Assembly (NCBI RefSeq): GCF_000185905.1
Contig: NC_014923.1
Span: forward strand, 2,255,501 to 2,319,500
Length of the DNA: 64,000 nucleotides
Reading direction: 5' to 3'
Origin: Mesorhizobium ciceri biovar biserrulae WSM1271
GTDB taxonomy: Bacteria; Pseudomonadota; Alphaproteobacteria; Rhizobiales; Rhizobiaceae
Shown: positions 62,348 through 64,000 of the stretch, piece after piece
Position numbering within the stretch: position 1 is the first letter of the stretch
How the letters are laid out: each line of letters opens with the position of its first letter
The notes under the pieces: model-generated
The model's database searches: none
What the model was told of the DNA's origin: nothing
Seen by the model: only the letters and a program-made list of their open reading frames with translations
Program-made: the position numbers and the translations under genes

Positions 62348-63555
62348 GGCATCAGCGGCGTCTGCATCATCTGCAGATGCAGGTCCTTGCCCGTATAGGG
62401 ATGCGCGTCGCAGACCGCTTCGTTCAACTCGACGCCGAGGCCGGGCTCCTTCGAGGGGATGACATTGCCGTCCTGCCACTCGATCTTCTTCTTCAAGAGC
62501 GTGGCGTGGAAACCGTCCCACTGCTTCAGCGATTCCAGGATGAGGAAATTGGGCAGCGTCACCGCCAGCTGGATGTTGGCCGCACCGACGATCGGCCCGC
62601 AATAGCAGTGAGGGGCGATCTGGATGTGGTAGGCCTCGGCCATCGCCGCGATCTTCTTGGTTTCGAGAATGCCGCCGGAGCGGCCGAGGTCCGGCTGCAG
62701 GATGGTCGCGGCGCGGTTCTCGATGACGCGGGCGAACTCGAACTTGGTGGTCAGCCGTTCGCCGGTGGCGATCGGGATCGAGGTCGCGCGGGCCACTTGC
62801 GCCATGACTTCGGGCATGTCAGGCGGCACCGGCTCCTCGAACCACAAGGGATCATAGGGCTCGATGGCGCGCGCCATGCGCAGCGCGCCGGACGCTGTGA
62901 ACTGGCCGTGCGTGCCGAACAGGATGTCGGCGCGGGTGCCGACCGCCTCGCGGATCGCCTTGATCATGCGGGTGGACAGGTCGATATCGACAAGACGCGG
63001 CTGGTGGCCGTCGAAGGCGGTGTAGGGGCCGGCCGGGTCCAGTTTGACGGCGTTGAACCCCTGTTCGACATATTCGAGCGCGCAGGCGGCGGCGAGATCG
63101 GGGTCGTTGTAGACGTTCTTGCCGTGCGCATCCTCGGAGTGGACGCTGCCGGTGTGCGGGTAAAGATAGGTGTAGGAACGCAGCGTTTCGTGCACCTGGC
63201 CGCCGAGCAGTTTGTAGACCGGCTTGTCGGCCTCCTTGCCGATGATGTCCCAGCAGGCCATTTCCAGCGCCGAGAAGCAGCCCATGCCTGACACGTCGGG
63301 CCGCTGGGTGAAGCCGGACGAATAGGCGCGGCGGAAGAAGTTCTCGATGTCGTGCGGATCGCGGCCGACGAGATAGCGCTCGGCCATGTCCTCGACCATC
63401 CGGGCGGTAACATGGGCGGAGAAGGTGGCGTTGTAGGCCTCGCCATAGCCGACGACGCCGCCATCGGTGGTCAACTTGACGAAGATGAAATACTTGCCGC
63501 CGATGCCGGGCGGCGGATTGTCGACAACCCAGGTCTTGACGTCGGTGATCTTCAT
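62344..63555 (-). CDS. Mandelate racemase / galactonate dehydratase-like enolase-superfamily enzyme
   Basis: The 403-residue enolase-superfamily enzyme has an N-terminal capping domain and a C-terminal barrel. Active-site-type residues are KLDPAGPY, FGTHGQFTASGA, WFEEPVPPD, ATGERLTT, and IAPHCYCGPI. The His in GTHGQ, Glu-Glu in FEEP, Glu in GERL and His in APHCYCG are consistent with a dehydratase of sugar acids (DgoD-like). ATG 63555 is the family start; the frame is open to 63591. It overlaps the GMC oxidoreductase gene by 4 bp. Confidence 0.88.
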   Translation of the reverse strand: MKITDVKTWVVDNPPPGIGGKYFIFVKLTTDGGVVGYGEAYNATFSAHVTARMVEDMAERYLVGRDPHDIENFFRRAYSSGFTQRPDVSGMGCFSALEMACWDIIGKEADKPVYKLLGGQVHETLRSYTYLYPHTGSVHSEDAHGKNVYNDPDLAAACALEYVEQGFNAVKLDPAGPYTAFDGHQPRLVDIDLSTRMIKAIREAVGTRADILFGTHGQFTASGALRMARAIEPYDPLWFEEPVPPDMPEVMAQVARATSIPIATGERLTTKFEFARVIENRAATILQPDLGRSGGILETKKIAAMAEAYHIQIAPHCYCGPIVGAANIQLAVTLPNFLILESLKQWDGFHATLLKKKIEWQDGNVIPSKEPGLGVELNEAVCDAHPYTGKDLHLQMMQTPLMP

Positions 63556-64000
63556 TTTTGGTCCTCCAGAACCAGTTCGGCGCCCTTCCAACCGGTCATG
63601 ATCGAGGCGGCGTTGGTGTTGCCGGTGATGTTGTCGGGGAAGATCGAGGCGTCGATGACGCGCAGGCCGTCGATGCCGTGCACCTTGAGACGCGGGTCGA
63701 CGACGGCGCGCGCCGGATCGGGCCCCATGCGGCAGGTCGAGACCGGATGATAGACAGTGCCCGAGCGCTTCCTGAAATCCTGAATCAGGTCTGCATCGGA
63801 AGTGATTGACGGGCCTGGCAAAACCTCTTCCTCGATGATCTCGGCCATGGCAGGCATCGAGGCGATCTTGCGGACGAATTTCACCGCCGCCAGCATCTCC
63901 TCGACATCGGCATTGGTGGAGTAGGCATTGGCCGTTATCCTGGGGTACTCGCGCGGATTGGCCGAGCGGATCATGATCTCGCCACGGCTCGACGGGCGGC
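63552..64000 (-). CDS. GMC-family oxidoreductase (C-terminal part; runs past the window)
   Basis: The C-terminal 149 or so residues of a glucose-methanol-choline oxidoreductase are seen. The conserved active-site His and the family HPVSTCRMGPDPARAVVDPRLKVHGIDGLRVIDASIFPDNITGNTNAASIM, with the final Asn, are present. The N-terminal FAD-binding part lies beyond the right edge. It is the first of three coupled minus-strand genes; it may oxidise an alcohol or sugar whose acid is then dehydrated by the DgoD-like enzyme. Confidence 0.9.
   Translation of the reverse strand, partial: RPSSRGEIMIRSANPREYPRITANAYSTNADVEEMLAAVKFVRKIASMPAMAEIIEEEVLPGPSITSDADLIQDFRKRSGTVYHPVSTCRMGPDPARAVVDPRLKVHGIDGLRVIDASIFPDNITGNTNAASIMTGWKGAELVLEDQK

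Overview
The window looks like chromosomal DNA of an alphaproteobacterium of the Rhizobiales, most like Mesorhizobium or a close Phyllobacteriaceae relative. The basis is high-GC coding sequence, a petABC (fbcFBC) operon, rhizobial-type accessory families (BA14K, DUF1127, DUF1344, DUF2778, paired CspA-like genes), a UvrB with long terminal extensions, and intergenic palindromic repeats of the kind I recall from Mesorhizobium and Sinorhizobium genomes. I see no rRNA, tRNA, CRISPR array, prophage or insertion sequence.

Layout. 1-5.6 kb: cytochrome bc1 operon petABC, a PAP2-type acid phosphatase, an FMN alpha-hydroxy-acid oxidase and apt. 5.7-10.5 kb (minus): two overlapping MaoC genes, CorA, then rplY-pth-ychF. 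10.8-14.1 kb: a methyltransferase and a membrane GGDEF-EAL protein, divergent around a perfect CtrA-type box. 14.2-18 kb: an OhrR-like MarR regulator divergent from an alpha/beta hydrolase with repeated TATCGCGATA boxes, then an Fsr-type MFS pump divergent from an AraC regulator. 18-24 kb: prs, a lipoprotein, and a tight minus-strand series lgt-MidA-like methyltransferase-pgeF-M24 hydrolase. 24-31.4 kb: UbiK-like, YbjN, CsaA, two glycosyltransferase-type genes, then a MarR / OmpR-type regulator / histidine kinase operon. 31.6-36.1 kb: ilvE, a small glycine-rich protein, an MBL hydrolase, BA14K, two cold-shock genes sharing a leader hairpin, and a two-domain Kazal lipoprotein.

36-44.2 kb is accessory in character: a 5'-truncated EAL remnant, a TPR-sulfotransferase, small stress/detoxification genes (DUF1428, VOC, GST, DUF1127), a higBA toxin-antitoxin locus whose toxin carries two frameshifts, and an ABC-F gene preceded by a promoter, a short leader ORF and competing hairpins. 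Two unrecognised genes separate it from uvrB. 44-50.8 kb: uvrB, a DUF2778 L,D-transpeptidase-like exported protein, and a secreted unknown with an EF-hand-like loop. 50.9-59.6 kb: CapA-like, DUF3137, DUF2314, DUF1344, a Tat-exported FAD oxidase with a secreted partner, a RibD-like reductase, and a two-gene membrane module of unknown function. 59.6-60.4 kb has no convincing gene. 60.4-64 kb: a lipid kinase, then a translationally coupled GMC oxidoreductase / DgoD-like dehydratase / 3-hydroxyisobutyrate-dehydrogenase-like operon that runs off the end.

Most of the window is ordinary rhizobial chromosome. The observations I rate highest are the candidate attenuator of the ABC-F gene (42842-43115), the broken higB (40909-41187), the CtrA box at 11836-11851, the OhrR-type switch at 14.6 kb and the shared cold-shock leader hairpin.
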